This document shows positions 47,638 to 55,925 of a stretch of DNA of 64,000 bases, one piece after another. Made by a program: the position numbers and the translations under genes. This DNA comes from Sinorhizobium psoraleae (GTDB lineage Bacteria > Pseudomonadota > Alphaproteobacteria > Rhizobiales > Rhizobiaceae), in assembly GCF_013283645.1 (NCBI RefSeq), contig NZ_JABEKV010000001.1, positions 880,699-944,698 of the forward strand. The letters are read 5' to 3'. The first letter of the stretch is position 1. Each line of letters starts with the position of its first letter. The notes under the pieces were generated by a model. That model saw only the letters and a program-made list of their open reading frames with translations. It was not told where the DNA came from and made no database searches.

Positions 47638-47692
47638 AAGTCAAAGTGCTACAGCGTCCTTCAAGCGTCTGATGAGGCGCGCGACGCAGCGT
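47638..47692 (-). repeat. RIME fragment (palindrome 1 only)
   Basis: Only the palindrome-1 half is present, with the spacer-like AAGTCAAAGTGC before CTACAGCGTCC ... GATGAGGCGCGCGACGCAGCG. It lies between convergent genes, 4 bp before the stop of the methyltransferase gene. Confidence 0.7.
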
Positions 47693-47695
47693 CGT

Positions 47696-48583
47696 TTACT
47701 TCTCTTTCAACGGATGTTCATCGACGCCGAGCGCCTCGGAAAGCCTTTGCTTCGCGGAGCCGGGCTTCAAAGGCTTTTGCTGGCTCTCGTGCGGGGCCCA
47801 GCCAGAGACGTAGATGATCGAAAACGTTGCGCGAACGCGGCCGTCGGGGTCGGAGAAACGCTCCGCGTAGAGCTCGGCCGCCCTCAGGAAAAACCGTCGA
47901 GAGACGGGCGCGCGGCTACGCGCCGCCAGCGGGTTGGCCATGCCCATGGCCCTCAGGTCCTTGAGCAAACCGAAGAGGGAATCGTAACGGACCGTATAGA
48001 TTTCGGCGTCTGCCACCGGCAGGGCAAAGCCAGCCCGCTGCAGAAGGGCGCCCATTTCGCGGACGTCGGCAAACGGAATGACCCTCGGGCTTGCTCCGCC
48101 GGTCAGTTCGGCTTCGGCCGCCAGAAGCGTGTCGCGAAGCTCCTGCAGCGTGCCGCTCCCCGGGATCGCCGCGAGGAACAGGCCATCCGGCTTCAATACC
48201 CGCCGGGCCTGAATGAAGACCCCTGGCGTATCGTTGGTCAGATGCAGCGAAAGCGGCGACACGACAAGATTGAGGGATTCCGGCGCGGCGGGAATCTGCT
48301 CCAGTGGGGCGACCGTAACAGGTTGATCGGCGGAACCGAAGCCCTCGTCCGTTTCCACCCTCTCGATGGTTCCGACCTTGCCTGTCGCCGCAAGACACTC
48401 GGCTGTGAGCCCGGTGTAACCGTGCAGTTCCATCGCGCGATCGAACTGCCGCTCGACCACACTCACGCGGTCGGCGAGCTCCCGTGCCACGATATCGAGC
48501 AGGAAGGTCGCCTTCTCGTCGGCGTGAAGCAGGGCCCTGTGGCGGCGCGCCTCAACGAGGCTCTGGTCAAAGATGATTTCCAC
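47696..48583 (-). CDS. BioC/NDUFAF5-like methyltransferase
   Basis: This 295-residue protein of the SAM-dependent methyltransferase superfamily resembles BioC and the mitochondrial complex I assembly factor NDUFAF5. The N-terminus EIIFDQSLVEARRHRAL and the central NLVVSPLSLHLTND, VLKPDGLFLAAIPGSGTLQE segments are typical; the SAM glycine loop is poorly conserved. GTG 48583 is chosen because GAGAGA lies six bases upstream and ORF extension further up is not homologous. It is divergent from comF with only 22 bp between the starts. Confidence 0.8.
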   Translation of the reverse strand: MEIIFDQSLVEARRHRALLHADEKATFLLDIVARELADRVSVVERQFDRAMELHGYTGLTAECLAATGKVGTIERVETDEGFGSADQPVTVAPLEQIPAAPESLNLVVSPLSLHLTNDTPGVFIQARRVLKPDGLFLAAIPGSGTLQELRDTLLAAEAELTGGASPRVIPFADVREMGALLQRAGFALPVADAEIYTVRYDSLFGLLKDLRAMGMANPLAARSRAPVSRRFFLRAAELYAERFSDPDGRVRATFSIIYVSGWAPHESQQKPLKPGSAKQRLSEALGVDEHPLKEK

Positions 48584-48605
48584 GATACTCTCTCCGAAAT
48601 CACGG

Positions 48606-49418
48606 ATGCAAAGAAACCCTGACGTGGACAAAGTCAACCATGTGGAACCGGAAGGATGGCGAAATCGGGCCCTGCGTTGGGCGGCGCTGTTGCGCCGATT
48701 CGGGACCGACGCTGTCGGCATCGTCTTTCCGCCGGTCTGCTGCGGTTGCGGCCGGTTGACTGGACATCATCATGCCGTTTGCCCGGCTTGCTGGTCCGGC
48801 CTTCGGCTGATCGAGCGGCCCTATTGTGAGATCCTGGGGCTCCCCTTTGCTTTCGACCCCGGACCGGGTTCCGTCTCTCCCGAAGCGATCGCGGAGCCGC
48901 CCGTCTTCGACCGTCTTCGTTCTGTCGCGATCCACGAAGGTGTCGTGCGCGACCTTGTCCACGGTTTGAAATACCGCGACCGCACCGATCTGGCGCCGAT
49001 GATGGGCGAATGGATGATCCGTGCGAGCGACGGAGCGGTGGCGGCGGCCGACATGATCGTGCCGGTTCCGCTGCATGCATTCCGCCTCTGGCGGCGAAAG
49101 TTCAATCAGGCCGCGGAACTCGCGCGGGTCATTGCGGCGCATGCGGAAAAACCCTACCGGCCGGACGTGCTTCGTCGCATCAAACGCACCAGCCGGCAGG
49201 TCGGCCTCGGCGCCCGGGCGCGTGAGGAGAATGTCCGCGGCGCCTTCGTCGTCCCTGAAAGCGGCAGACCGGGTCTCAGCGGGAAAAGAATTGTGCTCGT
49301 GGACGATGTATATACGACCGGTGCAACCGTCTTGGCCGCCACCCGCGCGCTGAAGCGGGCAGGGGCCGGGGACGTCACGGTTTTGACCTTTGCAAGAGCA
49401 ATGTCCGGTCCTATATGA
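48606..49418 (+). CDS. comF: ComF family phosphoribosyltransferase-like protein
   Basis: This 270-residue protein has an N-terminal zinc-ribbon-like cluster (CCGCG at 45-49 and CPAC at 59-62) and a phosphoribosyltransferase domain with the PRPP motif VLVDDVYTTGAT. ComF proteins take part in uptake and processing of transforming DNA in competent bacteria; their role in rhizobia is unknown. ATG 48606 is chosen but lacks a clear ribosome binding site, and the start is only 22 bp from the divergent GTG. The stop codon is directly followed by a RIME copy. Confidence 0.87.
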   Translation: MQRNPDVDKVNHVEPEGWRNRALRWAALLRRFGTDAVGIVFPPVCCGCGRLTGHHHAVCPACWSGLRLIERPYCEILGLPFAFDPGPGSVSPEAIAEPPVFDRLRSVAIHEGVVRDLVHGLKYRDRTDLAPMMGEWMIRASDGAVAAADMIVPVPLHAFRLWRRKFNQAAELARVIAAHAEKPYRPDVLRRIKRTSRQVGLGARAREENVRGAFVVPESGRPGLSGKRIVLVDDVYTTGATVLAATRALKRAGAGDVTVLTFARAMSGPI

Positions 49419-49519
49419 CTACAGCGCAGCGCGCCTAATAAAACGCGCAAAGGTCGCTGTAGCACCTTGAAATGCTACATGCTTTCTTGACTGGGAAGCG
49501 GTTCAAGGAAGCATGTAGC
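49419..49519 (+). repeat. RIME-type mosaic repeat, copy 12
   Basis: CTACAGCG ... CGCTGTAG with worn inner arms (GCGCGCC/AACGCGC), and palindrome 2 with arms CTACATGCTTTCTTG/CAAGGAAGCATGTAG. It starts one base after the comF stop codon and ends 46 bp before grxC. Confidence 0.83.
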
Positions 49520-49564
49520 GGCAGATGTCCGGCATCGATGCCGGTGAAGGAGCGGTTCAGGATC

Positions 49565-49822
49565 ATGGCTTCGGTCGTCATTTATACGCGTCAGTTCTGC
49601 GGCTATTGCTCGGCAGCAAAGAAACTTCTCGAAACCAAAGGCGTCACCTTCGTCGAGCACGATGCAACCTTTGATCCGGGCATGCGCCAGACGATGATCG
49701 AAAAGTCCAACGGCGGCACGACGTTTCCGCAGATTTTCATCAACGACCTCCACGTCGGTGGCTGCGACGACCTGCACGCGCTCGACCGCGCCGGCAAGCT
49801 CGACGAACTGCTCGCTGCCTAA
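49565..49822 (+). CDS. grxC: Glutaredoxin 3
   Basis: This 85-residue dithiol glutaredoxin has the active site CGYC (Cys12, Cys15), the TFPQIFI segment with the cis-proline, and the C-terminal GGCDDL glutathione-binding motif. It reduces protein and glutathione mixed disulfides in the cytoplasm. ATG 49565 matches the family N-terminus; an in-frame ATG upstream at 49472 runs through the RIME copy. It is followed 71 bp later by the nitrilase gene. Confidence 0.95.
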   Translation: MASVVIYTRQFCGYCSAAKKLLETKGVTFVEHDATFDPGMRQTMIEKSNGGTTFPQIFINDLHVGGCDDLHALDRAGKLDELLAA

Positions 49823-49893
49823 AGGTTTGATGCGCAGCCGTCGCGCATGACCAAAGCTTGGCGTGCGTGAAGATGGCTATGGAGACAAGAAAG

Positions 49894-50751
49894 ATGAGTT
49901 TCAAAGCAGCTGCCGTCCAGATGTGTTCCGGCGTCGATCCCGCGAGAAACGTGGAGATGATGGCGAAGCTCGTGCGCGAGGCGGCCGCTCAAGGCGCGAC
50001 CTATATCCAGACCCCGGAAATGACCGGTGCCATCCAGCGCGATCGGACGGGGCCTCGTTCCGTACTGAAGCACGAGGCGGACGACATCATCGTGCGCGAG
50101 GCCGCCAACCTCGCAGGAGAACTCGGCGTCTATCTCCACATCGGCTCGACGCCGATTGCCCTTGCCGACGGCAAGATCGCCAATCGTGGCTTCCTCTTCG
50201 GGCCGGACGGGGTCAAGATCTGCGACTACGACAAGATCCACATGTTCGATGTGGATCTTGAGAATGGTGAAAGCTGGCGCGAGAGCGCGGCGTACCGCCC
50301 CGGTGCTACCGCGCGTGTCGCCGATCTTTCCTTCGGCAAACTGGGCTTTTCCATCTGTTACGACGTCCGCTTCCCCGAGCTCTTCCGGCAGCAGGCGGTT
50401 GTCGGTGCCGAGATTATGTCCGTGCCTGCGGCCTTCACCAAGCAGACCGGTGAGGCGCATTGGGAGATTCTGCTGCGCGCCCGCGCCATCGAGAACGGGT
50501 TTTTCGTCATCGCCGCTGCGCAGGCCGGAAAGCATGAGGACGGCCGTGAAACCTTCGGCCATTCGATGATTGTCGACCCGTGGGGTCGCGTGCTCGCCGA
50601 GGCCGGCCCGACCGGGGAGGGGGTCATCGTAGCCGACATCGACACTGCCGCAGTGCATCGCGCGCGCGCAAAAATACCCAATCTCAAGAATGCCCGCAGT
50701 TTCGTGCTGGATGAGGTGACGCCGACCGGGAAAGGGGGCGTTGCAGCGTGA
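49894..50751 (+). CDS. Nitrilase-family carbon-nitrogen hydrolase (Nit2-like)
   Basis: This 285-residue amidase has the nitrilase catalytic triad Glu42 (TPEMTG), Lys114 (YDKIHMFDVD) and Cys155 (GFSICYDVRFPEL). The sequence resembles the Nit/omega-amidase branch, which hydrolyses deaminated glutathione or alpha-ketoglutaramate; the link with glutathione fits the neighbouring grxC. ATG 49894 has GGAGA nine bases upstream. Its stop overlaps the start of the DUF1178 gene (GTGA), indicating coupling. The exact substrate is inferred from family branch only. Confidence 0.88.
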   Translation: MSFKAAAVQMCSGVDPARNVEMMAKLVREAAAQGATYIQTPEMTGAIQRDRTGPRSVLKHEADDIIVREAANLAGELGVYLHIGSTPIALADGKIANRGFLFGPDGVKICDYDKIHMFDVDLENGESWRESAAYRPGATARVADLSFGKLGFSICYDVRFPELFRQQAVVGAEIMSVPAAFTKQTGEAHWEILLRARAIENGFFVIAAAQAGKHEDGRETFGHSMIVDPWGRVLAEAGPTGEGVIVADIDTAAVHRARAKIPNLKNARSFVLDEVTPTGKGGVAA

Positions 50752-51176
50752 TCCGTTACAATCTGTCGTGTGATAATGGTCACGACTTCGAAGGCTGGTT
50801 CGCGTCGAGCGGCGACTTCGATTCCCAGGTCGAGCGGCGTCTGGTCGCCTGTCCCACTTGCGGCTCTCACTCCGTCAGCAAGCAACTGATGGCGCCTTCG
50901 GTATCGACCGCACGCAAGAAGGAGGCGACGCGCGCGCTGGTGATGGATCGGGCCCAGAAGGAAACGATCGCCAAGATCCGCGAACTGGTCAATTCGATCC
51001 GCGAGAATGCGGAAGACGTCGGCGAGCGTTTTCCGGAAGAGGCGCGCAAGATCCATTATGGCGAGGCCGAGCAGCGCGGGCTGATCGGCAAGGCAAGCGC
51101 GGAAGAGGCGATCGCGCTTCTGGAAGAAGGCATCGAGATCGCACCCTTGCCGGCGCTGCCGGATGATGCCAACTGA
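50748..51176 (+). CDS. DUF1178 family zinc-ribbon-like protein
   Basis: The 142-residue product starts at GTG 50748, four bases into the stop codon region of the nitrilase gene (GTGA). It has CDNGH (Cys8, His12) and CPTCGSH (Cys35, Cys38), a probable metal-binding N-terminus, and a helical C-terminal part (RKIHYGEAEQRGLIGKAS) that is the DUF1178 hallmark. Function unknown; the grxC-nitrilase-DUF1178 order is common in rhizobia. Confidence 0.87.
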   Translation: MIRYNLSCDNGHDFEGWFASSGDFDSQVERRLVACPTCGSHSVSKQLMAPSVSTARKKEATRALVMDRAQKETIAKIRELVNSIRENAEDVGERFPEEARKIHYGEAEQRGLIGKASAEEAIALLEEGIEIAPLPALPDDAN

Positions 51177-51333
51177 GAGTGATAATCACGACGATTTGGG
51201 TCGGCCCAGAGACGAAGTGCCCGCTGCGATCGCCCGCCAATTCAAGCGGTTTGTGAGGCGTAGAAGGTCGACATGGAGGCGTAGACCGAGCGGGCCCCTC
51301 CTATCTGTGGGGAGAAGAGCGGCACCCCTTAGG

Positions 51334-52080
51334 TCAGACCGGCCGCTTGGCGACGATCATGTAGTTGACGTCCATGTCCCTCGACAGGTTCCATTGGTTT
51401 GCGAGCGGGTTGAAGAACACGCCGGTGCGATCGGCGATTTCCATGCCGCTGGCCTGGAGCGGTTTTTCGAGTTCCTCCGGACGAACCAGTTTCTCGTACT
51501 GGTGGGTGCCGCGCGGAAGCCAGCGCAGCAGGTTTTCCGCGGCGAAGATCGCGAGCGCCGCGGCTTTTACCGTGCGGTTGATCGTGGCTATGAACATCAG
51601 CCCGCCGGGCCGAACCATATGGGCGCAGGTGGATACGAAGAAGTCGACATCGGAGACATGCTCCACCACCTCCATATTGAGGACGATGTCGAAGCTTTCG
51701 CCGGCTTCGGCGAGCGCCTCTGCCGTGACTGCGCGATAATCGACGGAAACGCCGCTGCCGGCGGCGTGGGTCTTGGCGATGCCGATATTCTTTTCCGATG
51801 CATCCGCCCCGAGAACATCTGCGCCCATGCGCGCCATCGGTTCGGATAAGAGCCCGCCTCCGCAGCCGATATCGAGCAGCCGCAGGCCTTTGAGCGGCTG
51901 CGAGCCTTTGGGGTCACGGCCGAAATGTTCCGACGCCTTGTCGCGGATATAGGCAAGCCGCACCGGATTGAACTTGTGCAGCGGGCGAAACTTGCCGGTC
52001 GGATCCCACCATTCCGCCGCCATCGCGGAAAACCGGTCCACTTCGCTCTGGTCGATCGTGGTGCGCGCCGTCTCGGTCAT
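51334..52080 (-). CDS. ubiG: Ubiquinone biosynthesis O-methyltransferase
   Basis: This 248-residue SAM-dependent enzyme performs both O-methylations in ubiquinone synthesis. The glycine-rich SAM motif is LLDIGCGGG (about 68-76), preceded by [19 protein letters not shown], which is diagnostic of Ubi[11 protein letters not shown] and FIATINRT are further matches. ATG 52080 is chosen by homology; the reading frame is open upstream to 52140. In related genomes I expect it beside lysC, but here an ABC-F gene intervenes. Confidence 0.94.
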   Translation of the reverse strand: MTETARTTIDQSEVDRFSAMAAEWWDPTGKFRPLHKFNPVRLAYIRDKASEHFGRDPKGSQPLKGLRLLDIGCGGGLLSEPMARMGADVLGADASEKNIGIAKTHAAGSGVSVDYRAVTAEALAEAGESFDIVLNMEVVEHVSDVDFFVSTCAHMVRPGGLMFIATINRTVKAAALAIFAAENLLRWLPRGTHQYEKLVRPEELEKPLQASGMEIADRTGVFFNPLANQWNLSRDMDVNYMIVAKRPV

Positions 52081-52199
52081 CGGGATGCCTCCGTATTGTT
52101 CAGAGCGGACGAGGAAATTGTGACACCGCTTTCGCCGCATCCCGCTCCAATTGCCCTAGGTGAAGTCGGCTGATCCGGGAGCGATGTCAAGGGGATCGT

Positions 52200-52253
52200 T
52201 CAGCCGTCGCGTTGGCCGTCAAGGCTCCACGCGCCCCGGAATCGCTTGTCCAT
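52200..52253 (-). CDS. Possible 17-residue leader peptide or microprotein
   Basis: A 17-codon frame MDKRFRGAWSLDGQRDG with TGA is preceded on the minus strand by a purine-rich GGGAGGAGAAAAG, a strong ribosome binding site. It is upstream of ubiG on the same strand, ending 120 bp before the ubiG start. I see no homology, and such a short frame could be accidental. Confidence 0.3.
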   Translation of the reverse strand: MDKRFRGAWSLDGQRDG

Positions 52254-52406
52254 CTTTTCTCCTCCCTTCCGATTCCTCAGATCAAGCGGACTGCGGCAGG
52301 TAACGACGCCGGACTTGAGCGGGCGCGGACGGCATCGCGTTTCCCCGAAGCCGATCGCTGCCGACGCGATGAATGGAAGCGGTTGCGCTGGTTTCGGCCG
52401 AGCTTT

Positions 52407-52436
52407 GCAGCGTCCCGCCAGCGGGCGGGACGCTGC
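52407..52436. terminator. Long hairpin at the 3' end of the ABC-F gene
   Basis: GCAGCGTCCCGCC is repeated in inverted form as GGCGGGACGCTGC with a four-base loop, a 13-bp perfect stem. It lies 8 bp beyond the ABC-F stop codon on the minus strand; no T-run follows. Confidence 0.5.
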
Positions 52437-52443
52437 ACGGTGC

Positions 52444-53973
52444 TCACGCCTGACCTGTTGTCGCGGAGGCAAAGAAATCCTCCGGCCCCTCGACCTCGAC
52501 GACCCGCCGGTTCTCGATCAGCCAGAATCGATTGCTGACGGCGCGCACGAAGCTGCGGTCGTGCGAGACGAGAAGGCAGGTCGCTTGGTTGGCCATCAAC
52601 TCCGATTCCAACGCTTCCTGTCCTTCGATATCCAGGTGGTTGGTCGGCTCGTCGAGCAGATAGAAGTTCGGCTCGGTAAGCCTCAGCACGAGCATTGCGA
52701 GCCTTGACTTTTGGCCACCCGAAAGAACACCGACCGGGCGCGTTTGCAGGTCGATGCCAAGGCCGGCACCCGCCAGCAGGGCGCGCGCCCTTTGATCGCC
52801 GATCTCGAAACGGCGACCGAGAGCGGCAAGCGGCGTGTCGTCATCCGGCAGGCCGGCAAGCGCCTGGTCGCTGTAGCCGAGCACGAGCGACGGGGTTGTC
52901 TTGATCCTTTCGGATGCGCCATCCGGTCCGGATATTGCTGTCTTGATCAGGTTGACGAGACGCGATTTTCCGGCGCCGTTGTGCCCGAGCAGGACGATGC
53001 GGTCGCCTTGGCAGATCCAGCGCTTGCCTGTCTTGAAGAGCAGGCGCCCCTCCGGAGTCTCCACGGATGCGTCGTCGAGCGTTACCAGGATCTTGGCGTG
53101 CGTGCCCCGGTTGGCGAGCCGAATGGCGCCGGATGACCGTTCTTGGAAGCCCGGCCGTGCTGAATCTTCCAGACGCTCCGCCCGCTGCCGCAACTGTTTC
53201 GTCTTGACGGTCAGGAGATCGCTGCCGGAGTTGATGCCGATATTGTTGAGCTTGGCCGCCTGCCGGCGCAGCTGCTGGGCGGTCTTCATCTCCTTTTGGT
53301 AGCGCCGCTCGTCTGAGGCATCGATCTCGTCCAGGGCATCGCGGGCGCGAGAATAGGGAAGCGAGAAGACATGGGACTGCTCCGGCCGCAGAAACAGCGT
53401 CCGGTTGGTCGTTGCGTCGAGAAAGGCGCGGTCATGGCTGGAGATCAGCACGGGAACATCACGGGGCAGGCTATTGAGCCACGTCTCCAGCTGCATGATC
53501 TTGGCGAGGTCGAGGTGGTTGGTAGGCTCGTCGAGCAGAAGCGCGTCCGGATCCGTAACCGCCGCGCGGGCAAGCAGGGCAAGCCTCTGCCATCCACCGC
53601 TCAGTGCCGCGACCGGGCGGTCGCGAAGCTCCGGCGGAACTTCGAGCGAGTCCAGCATGACGTCGACCCGCCAGCTCTCGGTTTCCGCCTGTTCCTCCGG
53701 CAGTACCTGGCGGACAGCATCGTAAAATGACTTGGTGAAGATGGCGGTCGGCACAGCTTGTTCCACATAGCCGATGGTGAGACCGCGCGAGCGTGTGATT
53801 TCACCGGCGGTCGGATCGAACCCGCCCGCGATGCATTTCAAGAGCGTGGATTTTCCTCGGCCGTTGGCAGCGACGATGCCGATACGGTCACCGGCTGCGA
53901 CCGCAAGGTTGAGGTTCGAAAAAAGCGGCGCACCCAAGGTGACGCCGAGATTCCTGACATTGATCAAGGCCAT
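52444..53973 (-). CDS. ABC-F family ATPase
   Basis: This 509-residue protein has two ABC ATPase domains and no membrane segment, so it belongs to the ABC-F class that acts on ribosomes in translation regulation or antibiotic resistance. Walker A motifs are AANGRGKST (residues 36-43) and GHNGAGKS in domain 2; signatures are LSGGWQRLA and LSGGQKSRLA; both DEPTNHLD Walker B motifs are intact. The inter-domain linker is basic and helical. It lies between ubiG and lysC, an unexpected position, so it may have been acquired. Confidence 0.9.
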   Translation of the reverse strand: MALINVRNLGVTLGAPLFSNLNLAVAAGDRIGIVAANGRGKSTLLKCIAGGFDPTAGEITRSRGLTIGYVEQAVPTAIFTKSFYDAVRQVLPEEQAETESWRVDVMLDSLEVPPELRDRPVAALSGGWQRLALLARAAVTDPDALLLDEPTNHLDLAKIMQLETWLNSLPRDVPVLISSHDRAFLDATTNRTLFLRPEQSHVFSLPYSRARDALDEIDASDERRYQKEMKTAQQLRRQAAKLNNIGINSGSDLLTVKTKQLRQRAERLEDSARPGFQERSSGAIRLANRGTHAKILVTLDDASVETPEGRLLFKTGKRWICQGDRIVLLGHNGAGKSRLVNLIKTAISGPDGASERIKTTPSLVLGYSDQALAGLPDDDTPLAALGRRFEIGDQRARALLAGAGLGIDLQTRPVGVLSGGQKSRLAMLVLRLTEPNFYLLDEPTNHLDIEGQEALESELMANQATCLLVSHDRSFVRAVSNRFWLIENRRVVEVEGPEDFFASATTGQA

Positions 53974-54158
53974 TGTCGTTCTCTGGACTGCCCGAGCTGA
54001 GGCTTCGCATTTCCGACGTCAATTGCGGAAGAAGCGAAGCGGGTGGCCGATGCGAACGTTAGCGTCGCTCGGGCCACTCGGCTCGGTTTGATGACGATAG
54101 GCGGCGCCAGTGAACTTATCGTTCGGCGCTGCACGACGACTGGGCAGACCAGGAGGTG
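53974..54158. other. Intergenic stretch upstream of ABC-F gene
   Basis: These bases hold the divergent promoter area of the ABC-F gene and the segment before the small ORF at 54159. I recognise no repeat or gene here. Confidence 0.4.
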
Positions 54159-54293
54159 ATGAGAATGAGCTTCAGTCTCTGGTCAGCCCTGCAAACGCAT
54201 CTGCAGGGCGGAGACGGGGCCACGCTGGCGGTGGTGCCGGAAGTATGTGATCACGCGCAGCCCTCCTTCATCAATCGAGTTGCGGTGCGTTGA
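54159..54293 (+). CDS. Small ORF with a perfect Shine-Dalgarno
   Basis: A frame of 44 codons (ATG 54159) or 42 codons (ATG 54165, MSFSLWSALQTHLQGGDGAT...) ending at TGA 54293 is preceded by AGGAGGTGATGA (54151-54162), the full complement of the 16S anti-Shine-Dalgarno tail. The second ATG has the best spacing. Inside the frame there is an inverted repeat (CCCTGCA ... TGCAGGG). I do not recognise the product. It lies 267 bp upstream of lysC on the same strand. Confidence 0.45.
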   Translation: MRMSFSLWSALQTHLQGGDGATLAVVPEVCDHAQPSFINRVAVR

Positions 54294-54335
54294 TAACATT
54301 GCAGGCAAGGACTTGCAACCTGGGGGCGGCGAGAG

Positions 54336-54374
54336 GCCCGGGACCGGTTCCAGACACCGGCCGGAACCTCGGGC
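54336..54374 (+). other. Nested hairpin in the lysC leader
   Basis: Outer arms GCCCG/CGGGC (54336-54340, 54370-54374) and inner arms GGTTCC/GGAACC (54346-54351, 54363-54368) could fold into a bulged hairpin 186 bp before lysC. No known lysine riboswitch signature was recognised. Confidence 0.3.
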
Positions 54375-54559
54375 ATTCCGTCGCCTTGCCATTGCACGTC
54401 GCCCGTCGATCCGCTAAGAGACGCCGCGACTTTCCGCTCCCCGAAGCGGTGACTGGCCGATGTCCGAGAAGTCCCAAGCTTTTTTGATCGTCAGCCGTCG
54501 GCGGGGACGCTTTCTCTGTCGCGCGCTCGCGCGCAAACATCGGTACCGGTAGAGGCGAA

Positions 54560-55834
54560 ATGGCACGCATCGTTATGAAATTCGGCGGAACGTCCGTCGC
54601 AAATTTGGAACGCATCTACAATGTCGCCCGCCATGTGAAACGTGAAGTCGAGGCAGGCCACGAGGTTGCCGTCGTCGTTTCCGCCATGTCCGGCAAGACC
54701 AACGAACTGGTCGGCTGGGTGGAAAACATGCCGAAGGTCGCCGGTTCGAACGCCCCGTTCTACGATGCGCGTGAATACGACGCCGTTGTCGCCTCCGGTG
54801 AGCAGGTCACCTCCGGGCTGCTCGCGATCGCGCTGCAATCCATGAACATCAATGCGCGTTCCTGGCAGGGTTGGCAGATCCCGATCAAGACCGACAATGC
54901 CCACGGTGCCGCCCGCATTCTCGACATTGATGGCGCCGATATCATTCGCCGGATGGGTGAGGGCCAGGTTGCGGTCATCGCCGGGTTTCAGGGTCTCGGT
55001 CCGGACAATCGCATGGCGACGCTCGGCCGCGGCGGCTCGGACACCTCGGCCGTCGCGATCGCTGCTGCCGTTAAGGCCGACCGCTGCGACATCTACACCG
55101 ACGTCGATGGCGTCTACACGACCGACCCGCGGATCGAGCCCAAGGCGCGGCGGCTGAAGAAAATCGCCTTCGAGGAAATGCTGGAAATGGCCTCGCTCGG
55201 TGCGAAAGTGCTGCAGGTGCGCTCGGTCGAGCTTGCCATGGTGCACAAGGTCCGCACTTTCGTGCGCTCTTCTTTCGAGGATCCCGATGCGCCGGGCATG
55301 GGTGACCTTCTGAACCCGCCCGGAACGCTGATTTGTGATGAGGATGAAATCGTGGAACAGGAAGTCGTAACCGGCATTGCCTATGCCAAGGATGAAGCTC
55401 AGATTTCGCTGCGCCGTCTGGCAGACCGGCCGGGCGTTTCCGCCGCGATCTTCGGGCCCTTGGCGGAAGCGCATATCAACGTCGACATGATCGTGCAGAA
55501 TATCTCGGAAGACGGTTCGAAGACGGACATGACCTTCACCGTTCCCTCCGGTGATGTCGACAAGGCGCTGAAGGTGCTTTCCGACAACAAGGAAAAGGTC
55601 GGCTACGACGTCGTGCAGTCGGAATCCGGCCTCGTCAAGGTCTCGGTGATCGGTATCGGCATGCGCAGCCATGCGGGCGTCGCCGCATCGGCCTTCCGTG
55701 CGCTTGCCGAGAAGGGCATCAACATCAAGGCGATCACAACCTCCGAGATCAAGATTTCCATCCTGATCGACGGTCCATATGCGGAATTGGCGGTTCGCAC
55801 TTTGCATTCCGTCTACGGTCTGGATAAGAGTTAA
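54560..55834 (+). CDS. lysC: Aspartate kinase
   Basis: This 424-residue enzyme phosphorylates aspartate, the first step toward lysine, threonine, methionine and diaminopimelate. The N-terminus MARIVMKFGGTSVA, the GRGGSDTSAVAIAAA motif and the two C-terminal ACT domains (from about residue 265) for feedback control are present. Start ATG 54560 follows GTAGAGGCGAA. It begins a plus-strand cluster lysC-ptsP-prfA-prmC; lysA lies elsewhere in the window. Confidence 0.96.
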   Translation: MARIVMKFGGTSVANLERIYNVARHVKREVEAGHEVAVVVSAMSGKTNELVGWVENMPKVAGSNAPFYDAREYDAVVASGEQVTSGLLAIALQSMNINARSWQGWQIPIKTDNAHGAARILDIDGADIIRRMGEGQVAVIAGFQGLGPDNRMATLGRGGSDTSAVAIAAAVKADRCDIYTDVDGVYTTDPRIEPKARRLKKIAFEEMLEMASLGAKVLQVRSVELAMVHKVRTFVRSSFEDPDAPGMGDLLNPPGTLICDEDEIVEQEVVTGIAYAKDEAQISLRRLADRPGVSAAIFGPLAEAHINVDMIVQNISEDGSKTDMTFTVPSGDVDKALKVLSDNKEKVGYDVVQSESGLVKVSVIGIGMRSHAGVAASAFRALAEKGINIKAITTSEIKISILIDGPYAELAVRTLHSVYGLDKS

Positions 55835-55925
55835 ACAGCAGGCAGTTGATTTGGGATTCGCGACCGATCGCTCGTGAGGTCCGGATGCGTGCCGTCAGTA
55901 ATTCTTATTCGGGAGACCTTACGCG

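Noticed and set aside
51190-51330. A possible further intergenic repeat between the DUF1178 gene and ubiG
   Set aside because: It has a short self-complementary part but no clear match to either repeat family in the window.
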